From CAYWWM01 sp965198025 (GTDB taxonomy: Bacteria; Acidobacteriota; Terriglobia; 2-12-FULL-54-10), in contig OZ240237.1 in NCBI GenBank assembly GCA_965198025.1, forward strand, positions 1,550,001 through 1,614,000: a stretch of DNA of 64,000 bases, written 5' to 3'. Of this stretch, positions 35,260-44,182 are shown piece by piece. How positions within the stretch are numbered: the first letter of the stretch is position 1; every line of letters starts with the position of its first letter. Under the pieces are notes generated by a model. The model made no database searches, was not told the DNA's origin, and worked only from the letters and a program-made list of their open reading frames with translations. Made by a program: the position numbers and the translations under genes.

Positions 35260-36222
35260 GTCTGGCTGGCGATACCAGCTGAGCAGGAACCGGGCGGGAC
35301 GAGCGAGAAAAGCGTCGTTCCACTGGACCCGGCGCTGGACGCGATTGTGGACCTTGAAGTGAAACTGCAATTACTTTCCGATGATTTCCCGCACACCTCC
35401 CGACCCTCCACGGAAGGACCTGTCTGGATCGACAGCAGCGAGGAGCCAGACAGAGGTTATTTCCTGTTTACCGATTCACGGCGCTCCCGAATCGCCAAGT
35501 GGAGCACCCGCGCCGGCTTGACCGGAGCATACGATCTCCAGGAGATGCTGGGGGAACTTGACCCAGCCCGATCCTCTTCGAGTGGCTTGGCCGTCGACCC
35601 GCAAGGGCGTGTAGTATTTTGCTCCTCGGGCAGACACGCCGTAGTACGCATTGAAAAGGATGGCACACCGACAATTCTGGCGGAATCCTACGACGGCAAG
35701 CAGCTCGACAATCCCAATGATCTAACGATCGCCGCTGACGGGTCGATCTATTTCACCGACAATGCCCGCGAGGAGACAAGGCAGATGCCACCGACGGTTT
35801 ATCTGCTGAAGGATGGCAACCTGACCCCGCTGATTACAGATCTGACAAGCCCCAACGGCATTACCCTTTCGCCCGATGGCAAGGTGCTTTACGTGAACGA
35901 CATTCGTCCGAGAAAATTGTATCGCTACGAAGTCCAGCCGGATGGTTCGGTTGCCAATGGGCAGCTGTTTGTCGACATGAGCGGGCGCGAGGAGCCCGGC
36001 GGCAACGACGGCATGCGGACGGACCAGAACGGAAATCTTTACAGCAGCGGTCCCGGCGGCGTGTGGATCATCTCGCCCGAGGGCAAGCATCTGGGCACAA
36101 TCCTTACGCCCGACCGCATCACGAACCTGACCTTTGGGGGTGATGACGGCAGGACCCTCTTCATGACTGCACATGCCTCCATATTCCGCATCCTGTTGAA
36201 GGCGAGTGGTCAGAGGCAGTAG
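35260..36222 (+). pseudogene. SMP-30/gluconolactonase-like protein lacking its 5' end (IS630 junction)
   Basis: From the IS edge the frame reads VWLAIPAEQEPGGTSEKSVV, then a six-bladed propeller: SRPSTEGPVWIDSS (metal-site Glu region), SSGLAVDPQGRVVFCSSGRH, DNPNDLTIAADGSIYFTDNA (Asn and Asp metal ligands), SPNGITLSPDGKVLYVNDIR and NDGMRTDQNGNLYSSGPGGV. All core blades of a lactonase-like hydrolase survive. Its start and signal helix now lie at 9253-9194 in reverse. Without a start it may be silent, unless read from the IS. Confidence 0.85.
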
Positions 36223-36303
36223 CTCTGCTTCCAGGGCTTGTGCATCCAGCCCGGAGCTGCGAATGACTGTCATTCGATGGACTCACAAGCCATTGCAATG
36301 ACC

Positions 36304-37959
36304 CTACTCCAGAATCTCAATATAGCCGAATCCTCCATCCGAACATCCCCACCACACCCGGTTTGGGTTGGAGGGATCCACCAGAACCCTTCGAGCCTCC
36401 GAGGCCCTGTGTACCAACGGAAATTCTGTAAAAGATTCCGTTGCGGGGTTGAACCGGCCCAACTTGTCTCCGTCACGTTCGCTGAACCAGACCAGGTTGC
36501 GGACTGTATCCACGTCCACGGAATACGTCCCTGCATTGGGCGTGGGCACATCATATTCAGAAATTGCACCACTCTCCATGTGGAGCTTGATCAGTTTGCC
36601 CGTATTCTGAGCACCAATCCACATGTTGCCAAGCGCATCTCCTCCCATCCGGCGTATTCCAGAGCCTCGCTGAGTCTTGTGCGTCCTGGTTTCACCTGTC
36701 AACGGATCGATCCGGACAATGGCATTGTCGTAGTTCCCCGTGTACCAGACCGCCTGATCCGACCCGATCGCGATCCCGTAGGGATGCGAGCCCTTGGGCG
36801 CCGGATACTCTGTGATCTCACCGCTGGCCGGATCGAGCCGGATCACCCGGCTCGACGCATTCCCCGTACCCCAAACATACCCGTTCAGGAATCGAATGGT
36901 GTTGATGGGAGCCCGCAACAGGTCCGGTGCTTTGATCGGATATTCGCGAAATTCCTCTGTCGCCGGACTGTATCGAAGCAGGACCGCATCCGGCGTGGGT
37001 CCATTGTCCAGAATCCAGACGTCGCCGTTCGGATCGACTGCAACTTGAGCCAGAACTCTTGGCACGCTGCCTTCCGGGACCTGGAGTCTCGTGTACGTAA
37101 ACGAGTCGGGATCAAAGAAACCAAATCTATCCGTTCCAGCTTCCGTGATCCATGCATTACCCTGGGCATCCACCCCGATTTCGTACTCCCCGGATCCGTC
37201 CGGCGGCGCAAATTCCATCACGATAAACTTTTCGTCGAACAGACCCATCGGGATATGAGCGTTCGGACCGCTGCCGCTTTCCTCCACGGGAATCCGAGGC
37301 ACGTCCATCCCGTTGTGAGCAGACAAGTAAGCAACTATGTCATCCCTTTGCTGCTCGGAGACGGGCTGCAACCGGAACTCCTGCAGCAAATCCGACCGTT
37401 CATTCAGGAACCAAACCATTCGGTCCACAGACCTCTCCCAGGTCTGCCTGTCGTGCCGCGTCGGGGCGATCCTGTCCAGGTGATGGCAGAGGACGCAACG
37501 AGTCATAATCAACCGGCGGCCATTTGCTTCTCTCCCTTCGGCCTCCGGCATCAGTCTTGCGTAATCCTGCAAACTCATTCGGACTTCCGGTTCCGGGGCC
37601 GCTCTTGGAATATTCAGTGCAATGTCGGCAGACGGAGCGGAGCCTGCCCGAACCGCAATCGCGTCCGAAACACGGCTTTCAAAGCCCTTCCCAAAACCCT
37701 GTGCCTCGTAAACTCCTTCCAACAGCCGCGGCGTCGCAAAATCACCACCTTCCCCGCTGACAACGAGAAATGACAGACCGGAATCCTCACTCTCGACCCG
37801 CACCACAGCTCCCGCAATTGCTTGCCCGTCAGCATCCCGGACGATCCCTGAAATCATGGGACCATCTACATCGGACCCGGGCCGGCAGGTGACCGTAAGC
37901 AGAATAACCAGATACAAAACGCCTGCCCTTGCTTTCCTCCATTGCACCCGTTTTGACAA
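36304..37959 (-). CDS. Lipoprotein with regulatory-like domain, c-type haem and Vgb-like propeller
   Basis: 551 residues. The signal ends at a lipobox-like LLTVTC, so it may be a lipoprotein. CarboxypepD_reg-like domain (ISGIVRDADGQAIAGAVVRV), one haem motif CVLCHHLD near residue 157, then Vgb-type blades (YEIGVDAQGNAWITEAGTDR, GVGNASSRVIRLDP-like, SHPYGIAIGSDQAVWYTGNY, NLVWFSERDGDKLGRFNP). Last gene of the minus-strand run soxC-like, cytochrome, cytochrome, this gene. Possibly an electron-transfer or substrate-binding partner of the sulfite-dehydrogenase-like enzyme (inference). Confidence 0.88.
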   Translation of the reverse strand: MSKRVQWRKARAGVLYLVILLTVTCRPGSDVDGPMISGIVRDADGQAIAGAVVRVESEDSGLSFLVVSGEGGDFATPRLLEGVYEAQGFGKGFESRVSDAIAVRAGSAPSADIALNIPRAAPEPEVRMSLQDYARLMPEAEGREANGRRLIMTRCVLCHHLDRIAPTRHDRQTWERSVDRMVWFLNERSDLLQEFRLQPVSEQQRDDIVAYLSAHNGMDVPRIPVEESGSGPNAHIPMGLFDEKFIVMEFAPPDGSGEYEIGVDAQGNAWITEAGTDRFGFFDPDSFTYTRLQVPEGSVPRVLAQVAVDPNGDVWILDNGPTPDAVLLRYSPATEEFREYPIKAPDLLRAPINTIRFLNGYVWGTGNASSRVIRLDPASGEITEYPAPKGSHPYGIAIGSDQAVWYTGNYDNAIVRIDPLTGETRTHKTQRGSGIRRMGGDALGNMWIGAQNTGKLIKLHMESGAISEYDVPTPNAGTYSVDVDTVRNLVWFSERDGDKLGRFNPATESFTEFPLVHRASEARRVLVDPSNPNRVWWGCSDGGFGYIEILE

Positions 37960-38301
37960 GATCGTTTCCTCCCTAAACCAGAATAGAATCTCCTATCAGC
38001 ACGGATTCTCTCTGCACAATTGTCCCCGACAGCATCCTTTTTCGGATGCAGCCAGAGCTCCACTGGAGTCCTCCCGTTTACAGCAATGCCTATCGCGGCA
38101 CCCGAAGCGGACATCCATTCAGCGGCCCGGTCTCAGACCGAACCGTATTTCGGGTCCTGTAGCAGCCACAATCTGAATTGAGAAAATCTGTTTATCCCAT
38201 TCGCAACTGGCCATACCGTTTCACTCAGTGCTTGACCAGCCATATTCGAAAGTGAAGGATTGAATCCGGCAAGGAATTCATTTGCCCAAAACGGCACGCA
38301 A
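37960..38301. other. Intergenic stretch between two cytochrome genes
   Basis: No gene seen. GCATCC/GGATGC form a short hairpin (38032-38047) with a T-rich loop. The spacing suggests that the 36304 gene has its own promoter, but no clear boxes were found. Confidence 0.4.
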
Positions 38302-39549
38302 CTAGCGATACAGTGAAGGAAGAGGGGTTGGAAGGAGAAAATTCGACTCCGGAACCGCTTCGTTCTGCCGAACATCATTGATTTGATAGCGGGCTCGTAC
38401 TCCCCTCACCACAGCGACCTCCCATTGGTGAGGAACCAGCACTCCTTCCACATCTCTGTAGTCTGAATAGTCAATCCGGCTGGGAAATATCCCTACCACC
38501 GTATTCGTGTAATACTCGATTCGCCGCAGCAGGCCCGTCTTTTTTCCGAAATACAGTTCCACCTCGGGAAGGTATTCCGTCCTGCCGGAGACCACATGCA
38601 CATCCTCATTGTCGATCGAAGCCGCACGGTTCATCCGGAGCTGGCGGATGAACCCTGTTACGTTCATCGGGAAATTGAGCGTATCCTCCAACCGGGCGGC
38701 GTCTCGCCGCCACCCGAACATGATCCTTGTGGGGCCGGAACCCTCGCGCATCCATCCTGCGTCCCCGTTGTAAACACCGTAAGCACGGGAACTGTTGCCA
38801 AGATGCGAGACGGAATATGATTTCGTATATCTCTTGTCAGGAAAAACTGCAATCGCCTCAATGGGAAGGGTGACAGGCGGCTGATTCGGGCGAGTCGATG
38901 TGACTGTTCCACGTTCTATACGGGTTTTGATCTTCCCCAGCGCCTCGGCTCCCCCTAGGGCTTCTATGTAACGCGCGAGCACTTCATCCACAGTTGGCAG
39001 GGGTGTCTCATCGGAGTTGCGGTCCGACGGGGCGGAATCCGACCGCATCACACCGCCATCGGGCGGCTGGACCGCATCACCGCGGTCTCTTCCAAGCACA
39101 CTTTCCCAGTCCGGCATCGGTTCCGTCAAGGGCATACCACGGTGGCAGGTGTAACAGGTCACTACAGTCCGGCCTCCAAAGGATTCCCGGTTGACTGCCG
39201 CGACCATTTGAAACATTCTCCGCGCAATCTGCTTCTGAGGAATGCCCTCCTCCGCCCGGTTATCTTCTGCATGGCAGAATTCGCACTGCACACCTAGCAT
39301 CTCTGACACTAGCTGCATCGTGGGAATCACCTCTCCATACGGAACGCCCCGAAATACCTCGATGTTGTCGTATACCTCTTCAGCCAGCTTAGAGGAGGGA
39401 TGGGCATAGGATAGATCCGCGGACTCACCGGAAGATTGCTTTGCTGTCCCGGTGCTGGTTAGCCAGAACAGGGAGACGGTTAGTACTGTCAGGGTGATGA
39501 TCTTGCCGGCGTTTCCCAATTCCCGCTCAACACCCGGTTTAGCAACCAT
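38302..39549 (-). CDS. Dihaem cytochrome of the reaction-centre cytochrome type with C-terminal lipoprotein-like domain
   Basis: 415 residues from the ATG at 39549 (GGAGGATCGAGGATC before it). An N-terminal export helix, then a region like the photosynthetic reaction-centre cytochrome subunit family: VFRGVPYGEVIPTMQLVSEM, LGVQCEFCHAEDNRAEEG, RTVVTCYTCHRG. It has two CxxCH haem sites, with Met residues as likely axial ligands. The C-terminal half (from LPTVDEVLARYIEALGGAEA) resembles outer-membrane lipoprotein-carrier-like domains seen fused to these cytochromes in Acidobacteriota. No photosystem is implied; likely periplasmic electron transfer. Confidence 0.88.
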   Translation of the reverse strand: MVAKPGVERELGNAGKIITLTVLTVSLFWLTSTGTAKQSSGESADLSYAHPSSKLAEEVYDNIEVFRGVPYGEVIPTMQLVSEMLGVQCEFCHAEDNRAEEGIPQKQIARRMFQMVAAVNRESFGGRTVVTCYTCHRGMPLTEPMPDWESVLGRDRGDAVQPPDGGVMRSDSAPSDRNSDETPLPTVDEVLARYIEALGGAEALGKIKTRIERGTVTSTRPNQPPVTLPIEAIAVFPDKRYTKSYSVSHLGNSSRAYGVYNGDAGWMREGSGPTRIMFGWRRDAARLEDTLNFPMNVTGFIRQLRMNRAASIDNEDVHVVSGRTEYLPEVELYFGKKTGLLRRIEYYTNTVVGIFPSRIDYSDYRDVEGVLVPHQWEVAVVRGVRARYQINDVRQNEAVPESNFLLPTPLPSLYR

Positions 39550-39584
39550 GATCCTCGATCCTCCGCTCCAGTGGCATAGACTCC

Positions 39585-40184
39585 CTATGGGCAGGTCCCG
39601 ATTCGGCAGCGCAGCCGGTTGATATCTTCCAGATTCGTGGGTACAAATCCATCTCGGTTGGGCATATTGATCTTCGGCAAGCTCTCTCTGTTCAGCTCCT
39701 CGTCTTCCTCCAAGATCCCGTTCCAATAGAGGATGAGGGCAGTCAATGAATACACCTCATCTGGGTTCAGCGTTCCTTCCTGGCCCCTTGGCATGCCACG
39801 ATTGATGACGTCCCAGATGGTCGTAGCAAATGCCCAGTAACGCCCTGCCGAACGCACTGGATTCGGCGTAGTGAATGTTCCGTCTCCACCCACAAGAGGA
39901 ACCCTGGGTCCACCCTGAACCACTTCCCTGCCCGTCGGCCCATGGCAAGCGATGCACTTCTGGGCATACAGCGGAGCGCCCTGCTTCGCCGTTCCCCTGC
40001 CTGGAGGCAATTCTCTTCCCTCCGGACCGATGGAGATATCCCAAGCCCGCTCCTCCTGCGGCGTCGGCTCTCTCCCAACGCCATAGGTCGGCATCTGCGC
40101 ATTGACCTGAGAAACCCCACCCAGCGCGAGGATGGCTGCAAGTCCACTAAACGTCCCAAACCGCATTTTTAACCTGACCATCAC
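39585..40184 (-). CDS. c-type cytochrome subunit, SoxD/SorB-like
   Basis: 199 residues. Signal peptide ends near VNAQM. One haem site: LYAQKCIACHGPTGREVVQG, with Met in INRGMPRGQEGTLNPDEVYS as the likely sixth ligand. The start overlaps the soxC-like stop by 38 bases (ATG at 40184; 40166 is an alternative). The pairing of a molybdenum sulfite oxidase-like subunit with a monohaem cytochrome is the layout of SorAB and SoxCD, so it is the probable electron acceptor of that enzyme. Confidence 0.88.
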   Translation of the reverse strand: MMVRLKMRFGTFSGLAAILALGGVSQVNAQMPTYGVGREPTPQEERAWDISIGPEGRELPPGRGTAKQGAPLYAQKCIACHGPTGREVVQGGPRVPLVGGDGTFTTPNPVRSAGRYWAFATTIWDVINRGMPRGQEGTLNPDEVYSLTALILYWNGILEEDEELNRESLPKINMPNRDGFVPTNLEDINRLRCRIGTCP

Positions 40185-41397
40185 GAGTAATTCTCCAAGG
40201 CTGAATTGGATTGAAGTGGATCACCGTATTCGTGGTTGTGCGGAAATAGTCCGGCGTTACTCCCCACATATCCGCGAATTCGAGCAGCGACGGTTGCCGT
40301 TCACCCTGGTCATCCGTGCACCGGGAGAGCAGCATCGCCTCCTGTCCCTGCCAATTCCACGGGAAACGGAACCTCACATGCGCTTTCGGTAGAATCGGAT
40401 TCTGCAATTCGGCATCCTGCCAATTTGATCCGCCATCCACGGAAACCTCCACTCTCCGAATCGTTCCCAGGCCGGACCAGGCCAGCCCGGTGATTTCATA
40501 GAACCCTTTGTGAGTGAGTTCCTGGCCGCCGGACGGAACCGTGATAACGGATTTCGGCCCCATCTCGAAGTTGAACCATCTCGCCTTACCGTCGCCTCGC
40601 AGGCTGGGGTTGTTGCTGCTCTCCGTATGCGTCATGAAGGGACGGTCACCGACCTTGATGCGTCGGAGCCATTTCACGTTCCGCACTCCCTCCCAACCCG
40701 GCACCAATAGCCGCAACGGATACCCCTGATCAGGCCGGATCATCTCTCCGTTCTGTCCATAGGCCAGCAACACATCGTCCATCGCCTTTTCGAGTGTAAT
40801 GCTCATCGCATGCCTGACTCGATCCGCGGACTCGGCCACCAGCCAACCGGCATTCGGCTTCAACCCGGCTTCACGCAGTACCATCGACAGCAGCACCCCG
40901 GTCCATTCGCTGCAACTCGTCTTGCCGTGGCGTTCCTGTACGGTTTCCGCTGCATGCCGCCCGCGAGTGGGATTGGTGTTCGATACGCACTCCACAAAGT
41001 GGATTCGGGAGACGGAGGGCAGTCTCTTCAACTCCTCCATCGTCAGCATCAACGGCCTCTCCACCATTCCGTGAATCATCAACTGATGCCGGCTCGGGTC
41101 GATGTTGGGAGGTTCTGCATCCCGTGTGAACACGTAATGCAGAGCCGAAGGCGTGATGATGCCGACCGTATCCTGCAAGGGCGTATAGGTGCTCGGTCCC
41201 CCGGTACGCGTCCGCGTACGAACCGATTTCTCGAATTGCGAGCGCCGCCCGTAGGCCCGCAGAGAGGGCTCGTTCTCCGTCTCCCTCGCGGAGCCTGTTT
41301 CCTGACTCCGGCCAGCGATCACGGAGCCTGCCACGACTCCTCCAAACAGGGTGGTCTGCTTCAGAAATTTTCTTCGTTGCCGATGTTGCTCCTTCAT
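40147..41397 (-). CDS. soxC: Sulfite oxidase-like molybdopterin enzyme, SoxC/SorA type
   Basis: 416 residues. Tat-like signal (QRRKFLKQTTLFGGVVAG). The Mo-site Cys is in RIHFVECVSNTNPTRG, followed by SCSEWTGVLLSMVLREAGL, the molybdopterin-binding region (EMIRPDQGYPLRLLVPGWEG, NVKWLRRIKV) and the C-terminal Ig-like dimer domain (RRVEVSVDGGSNWQDAEL). It oxidises sulfite or a protein-bound sulfur species in the periplasm and passes electrons to the overlapping cytochrome gene. No soxAXYZB genes are in view, so a stand-alone sulfite dehydrogenase is as likely as Sox. Confidence 0.9.
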   Translation of the reverse strand: MKEQHRQRRKFLKQTTLFGGVVAGSVIAGRSQETGSARETENEPSLRAYGRRSQFEKSVRTRTRTGGPSTYTPLQDTVGIITPSALHYVFTRDAEPPNIDPSRHQLMIHGMVERPLMLTMEELKRLPSVSRIHFVECVSNTNPTRGRHAAETVQERHGKTSCSEWTGVLLSMVLREAGLKPNAGWLVAESADRVRHAMSITLEKAMDDVLLAYGQNGEMIRPDQGYPLRLLVPGWEGVRNVKWLRRIKVGDRPFMTHTESSNNPSLRGDGKARWFNFEMGPKSVITVPSGGQELTHKGFYEITGLAWSGLGTIRRVEVSVDGGSNWQDAELQNPILPKAHVRFRFPWNWQGQEAMLLSRCTDDQGERQPSLLEFADMWGVTPDYFRTTTNTVIHFNPIQPWRITRDGQVKNAVWDV

Positions 41398-41670
41398 TGT
41401 TCCTCACCTCACCTTGCTGATTGGAGTTGCCAACAGACAGTAATAGCGGACTCTTCCGTCAACGGATTGAAGAATTCAGGGTTCGGATGTGTTCGCAGCA
41501 GTGGAACCGTCGCCGGGCAGTCAGAAACATTTTGCATCCTCCCGACTAACCGAACAGGTCCTCACGCAACCTGCATCACGCTCCGCTTCGCAAGAGGAGA
41601 ATCGGTCGCATGAGAGTACCATTCTGGCATAGTCTCCCGACCGATTCACCCAGAAACTCAACTCAGCGAT

Positions 41671-43920
41671 TCAGAAGATCTCCGGAAAGTGGAAGGTCAG
41701 GACGGCATTCATCCGCATGTCACTGACGATTAATTCCTTGTGATTGGGATTCAATGCCACGCCGCGCGGCTTCTTCATTCCATTTTCAGGAGTCCCGTCA
41801 ATTCTCCATCGTGGCGGAACATCGCCTTGATCGGTAACGTGCCAAACACCTACAAAAGTGTCTTCCGGCTCCGGGATACTGCCGGATGTAATCTGTGCAA
41901 CGACGATCCAGCCGGTCTCCGGGTTGATGTCCATTTGCCGAATACTTTTGATACCCGTGTTCGGCCCCCGTATGATCCGTAAGGGTCGCACCTTCCCGTC
42001 AGCTGTTCGGTCGAAGATGAGCAGGCTGTCCCTCGTCCCACCCCGCCGACCTTCCGCATCATACACACCCCCATCGGCGACGATTAGATTGCGTACCGGG
42101 TCGATCAACGAACCGGATGGAAAGGACGTATACCATCCAACGTCCCTGCCGCCCTGAATCATTCTCTTGGGAGCCACATCGCCGCTAGCCAGCAAAGGGA
42201 ATACCAGAATTTCATTGGCGCCTGTTATAACCATTTCTTCGTTTACATCATCCACGGCGATCATGTCGGGATTCGTCAGCCGCGTGCGCGATCCCTGAAT
42301 GACGCGAATGGGAGCCTCCTCACCGTATGCCGAGCCGCGAAAGGTGAGAACCGCCTGTGCGAAGGGATTCGCCACATAGATTTCATCCCTTTTTTCGCTG
42401 TAGCGAATGTCGTGCATCGTCCTGCTGAGCTTCGTGCCCTGACCGAAAATCACTCGATCGGGAGCATCACCGCCCTTGGCCATCCTGGCAAAGGTCGCAA
42501 TCTGCGGATGAGCCACTCAGTTGGGCACAAGAATCTCGTCCCGCCGCGTATCGTATCCGACAGCCCCCGGATTTCCGATCTGTTGCGCCGTGCGCCCCAG
42601 CGGCCCGCCCCGGATACTCCGCTTGGGCGGAACGTTCCCGGAGGCATCCAGCGGAAATACGGTCGCAGAATGATTCCCCATATTGGCAATGACCAGTTCG
42701 TTGTTGGTCTTATCCACAAAAACACCTGTCGGATTCTTGATCTGTGTCCGGGGGCCCTGAATCACCCGTTTCGGAGCGACATCGCCATCCGATGCGGCGT
42801 CGAATACCAAGATGGAATGGCCGCCGTCGTTGGCGACAAAAAGTTCCTGCATTTCCTGGTCGAGCGAGATGTGCGCGGGCCAGTTCAGCTGTGTCTTGGG
42901 CCCTTGGATCGTCCGCAAGGGTGGGGAGTCGCCGCTTGCGTCCAACGGATAGATAGTAATGGAGGGCGGATGGTATCGTCCCGATCCGGGGATCTCGCTC
43001 CGGATCGGCCAGTTCTCCTTGGCTTGGCCTCCGCGATCCGGATCCTCCAGCGCCTTCTTCTCATGGAAATTCCCATAGTTCCCGACAAACATCAGGTGGT
43101 TCACCGGATCCACGGCTATTCCGTGAGGATCAGCGAGTCGTGTCCCGGCCCCCTGCAGAAGGCGACCCGGAGCATCGTCGTCCTTTGCGTACTTATCGAA
43201 GACTACAACCGCATTGTCGTGCTGGATGGTCAGAAACATCTCTTCGGCCTGTTCATCCACTGCTATTCCGAAAGAACCATGCGGCGTCCGCAACTCGCGC
43301 GTTGGAGGTGTGTCACCCCGAACGTCGCGGCTGAAGATGACCATCGTGTCGATGGTGTCGTTGTTCACCGAATAGATGTCACCCGATTGCGGATCGACGT
43401 ACAGACCACAGTTGAACTCGATCTTTGTGCTATGTCCGCCGATAATCCGCTTCGGCTCCGTCATCGTGGCGGAAGGAGGGGTATTGTCCAACCGGTCATA
43501 CACCATGATCTGAAAAAGATTTTCGTCCTGGAGAATGATTTCATCATTCGCCAAGTCCAGCGCAACGGCGCTATAGGTGGGATATGGATCGCTGATGTTG
43601 CGCAACGGGGGACGAACCAGCGATTCGGACGTTCGCACTGCATCGCCCTGGCCCTCCGGGCCTGATCCTTCTGCCTCCTCCTGCCACTCCGAAGCCATCA
43701 AGACTCCCGTAGTTGCGGGCGTCATCCACTGGCACATCTCCCCTATCTCTGACATGAGTGGAGTGGTAGAAACCAGCCTCGGCCCACCGAGCCGTTCCTG
43801 TTTCCCGGAAACAACAACAATTCCAATCAGGATGGTCAGCAAGGCAATCCAGCATGCAGGAAAGAGCTCCGATGCACTCCTGAATCGCTTACGAGTCAGT
43901 TGAAACACAGCGGACCTCAT
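41671..43920 (-). CDS. Large NHL-type propeller protein A with in-frame TGA, putative selenoprotein
   Basis: Two open frames in the same phase are separated only by TGA (42517-42519): 467 codons, TGA, 281 codons, total 749. The first has a signal-anchor (FPACWIALLTILIGIVVVSG) and many blades of the form LFVANDGGHSILVFD...VAPKRVIQGPRTQI. The second starts with a GTG directly after the TGA (VAHPQIATFARMAKGG), has no signal peptide and no ribosome site, and continues the same blades. The gene at 44183 has the TGA at the same point. Read as one protein, residue 468 would be Sec in VPN-U-VAHPQ. A conserved Cys (171, EFNCGLY) could partner it. Function unknown. Alternatives: nonsense mutation or a split protein. 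Confidence 0.7.
42474..42494 (-). promoter_or_regulatory. SECIS-like hairpin in propeller gene A
   Basis: Counting the U of UGA as 1, bases 26-29 (CCTT) pair with 43-46 (AAGG) and 31-34 (GCCA) with 38-41 (TGGC), one mismatch between, loop GGA at 35-37. The apical loop lies 31 nt after the UGA and begins with G, as I recall bacterial SECIS elements require. Confidence 0.55.
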
Positions 43921-44182
43921 TGCAGATCGGTTCTCATCTATATGATTCGAAAAGATCTCTCTCTTGAAAAGAGGAAGAAGAAAGCTGTTTCTATTCTTGC
44001 AATCAGCGCAGAACCCTCACCGGCACGCGTAGCCGTGCCGCGCCGTTCCGTCAGGTCCTCATAGGTACTGATGACCGCGAGCCGTCAGGCTGAAGGTTGT
44101 ACTCGCCCGAGAAATCATTGTGCCGAATACGACCCGCCCATCCACCATCGTCGTCAGCGGCTTGAAGCCGAGACAGCGAAAC

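Noticed and set aside
36238..37773. 511-codon plus frame antisense to the haem/propeller gene
   Set aside because: Lies fully opposite a gene with haem motif and propeller blades; no ribosome site or recognisable domain.
38302..39549. Photosynthetic reaction centre
   Set aside because: Only the cytochrome-like domain is present; this domain is common in non-photosynthetic Acidobacteriota, and no reaction-centre or pigment genes are near.
42412..43665. 417-codon plus frame antisense to propeller gene A
   Set aside because: Mirror of the repeated blades; repeats make long antisense frames common. No independent support.
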